In this document: positions 50,598-50,868 of the stretch, in pieces | Numbering within the stretch: the first letter of the stretch is position 1 | Layout: each line of letters starts with the position of its first letter | From: an uncultured Prevotellaceae bacterium | GTDB taxonomy: Bacteria; Bacteroidota; Bacteroidia; Bacteroidales; Muribaculaceae | Assembly (NCBI GenBank): GCA_900316835.1 | Contig: ONEL01000019.1 | Coordinates: forward strand, 1 to 50,868 | Length of the DNA stretch: 50,868 bases | Direction: 5' to 3' | Notes under the pieces: generated by a model | Databases searched by the model: none | What the model was told of the DNA's origin: nothing | Seen by the model: only the letters and a program-made list of their open reading frames with translations | Program-made: the position numbers and the translations under genes

Positions 50598-50868
50598 ATG
50601 AATAAGAAATTTACCTTACTCCTTCTCATGGTTCTTCTTGTCATAACGGCGAGTGCCCAAACAACATTTAATGACGGCACCTTCAAATATGAACTCACGA
50701 CGCTTAACACCACAGGTGAAACCGTAGCCAAAATTACCAGCTGGCATGCCATGCCGTCGGGTACTAACGTTACTGTGAATGTGCCCGGTTATGTCACTTA
50801 CAGTGGCACCCGTTATCGTGTATATGAAATTGGCGTGACAGGACTTGCCGCCAATGATAATTCCCCCA
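50598..50868 (+). CDS. Secreted BspA-like leucine-rich repeat protein, N-terminal part (runs off the window)
   Basis: ATG at 50598 opens a frame that is still open at the window end (90 codons). It begins with a clear signal peptide (about 1-21, ending ASAQ). The following region (FNDGTFKYELTTL, VTVNVPGYVTYSGTRYRVYEIG) matches the introduction and first repeat of BspA-like LRR_5 surface proteins, which are common in Bacteroidales and often mediate adhesion. The rest of the protein lies outside the window, so repeat number and C-terminal sorting tail are unknown. Confidence 0.7.
   Translation, partial: MNKKFTLLLLMVLLVITASAQTTFNDGTFKYELTTLNTTGETVAKITSWHAMPSGTNVTVNVPGYVTYSGTRYRVYEIGVTGLAANDNSP

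Overview
The window is a chromosomal segment from a member of the Bacteroidales; a gut Muribaculaceae- or Prevotella-like lineage is plausible, but family level cannot be fixed from the sequence alone. The evidence is the repeated Bacteroidetes promoter signature (TTTG, 19-21 bp, TAnnTTTG) in front of genes, weak or absent Shine-Dalgarno sites, an RprXY-type two-component pair, a TamL-type lipoprotein Omp85, an RHS core of Bacteroidales type and a BspA-like repeat protein. Most of the window is core genome; accessory and repetitive material sits in a few intergenic zones.

Layout. 1-290: the 3' end of a 5S rRNA gene with its terminator, followed by a decayed tandem copy of the same segment. 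525-4246: RprX/RprY-like sensor and regulator, a PlsC acyltransferase and a convergent NUDIX hydrolase. 4552-20018: an uninterrupted division and cell-wall (dcw) cluster, rsmH-ftsL-ftsI-murE-mraY-murD-ftsW-murG-murC-ftsQ-ftsA-ftsZ. It has tight or overlapping junctions and several non-ATG starts (ftsW GTG, ftsQ TTG), and no mraZ in front of it. 20051-22809: serS, tRNA-Arg(UCU) and queA, the last two driven by interleaved divergent promoters. 22810-23498: a long structured intergenic region. 23499-27462: a single ABC exporter half with degenerate catalytic residues, then an S9 dipeptidyl peptidase. 27463-27921: a promoter-plus-terminator small RNA candidate. 27922-31135: tamL, a phosphoglycolate phosphatase and tRNA-Val(UAC).

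31140-33170 is the accessory island: an anomalously GC-rich unexplained block, a short secreted protein with a TonB-plug-like tail, an ORF with 33-bp repeats and an orphan RHS core fragment. 33355-38842 holds a hexapeptide acetyltransferase, an OprP-type porin, a bile acid:sodium symporter family transporter and an 812-residue multidomain secreted protein. 38843-45425 contains an unlisted 49-codon membrane microprotein, two inverted copies of a MITE-like element, an FMN-binding protein, tsaC, an undecaprenyl-phosphate sugar transferase, a CLC chloride channel and, before fmt, a 19-copy heptamer array followed by a 5-copy nonamer array. 45464-50073 holds an RluD-type pseudouridine synthase with a PASTA protein (minus strand), argS and a Bax-inhibitor-1 family protein. 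The window ends inside a secreted BspA-like protein.

Functionally, the dcw genes form the lipid II synthesis and divisome pathway. MurC, MurD and MurE build the stem peptide; the MurE DNPR motif implies meso-diaminopimelate. MraY and MurG make lipid II, FtsW/FtsI/FtsL/FtsQ assemble septal wall, and FtsA/FtsZ form the ring. The remaining core genes serve translation (serS, argS, fmt, tsaC, queA, RluD, rsmH) and envelope biogenesis (tamL, plsC, porin). No complete undescribed system is evident. The best leads are the GC-rich island, the MITE pair, the binary heptamer array, the unpaired degenerate ABC half and the small RNA and microprotein candidates.
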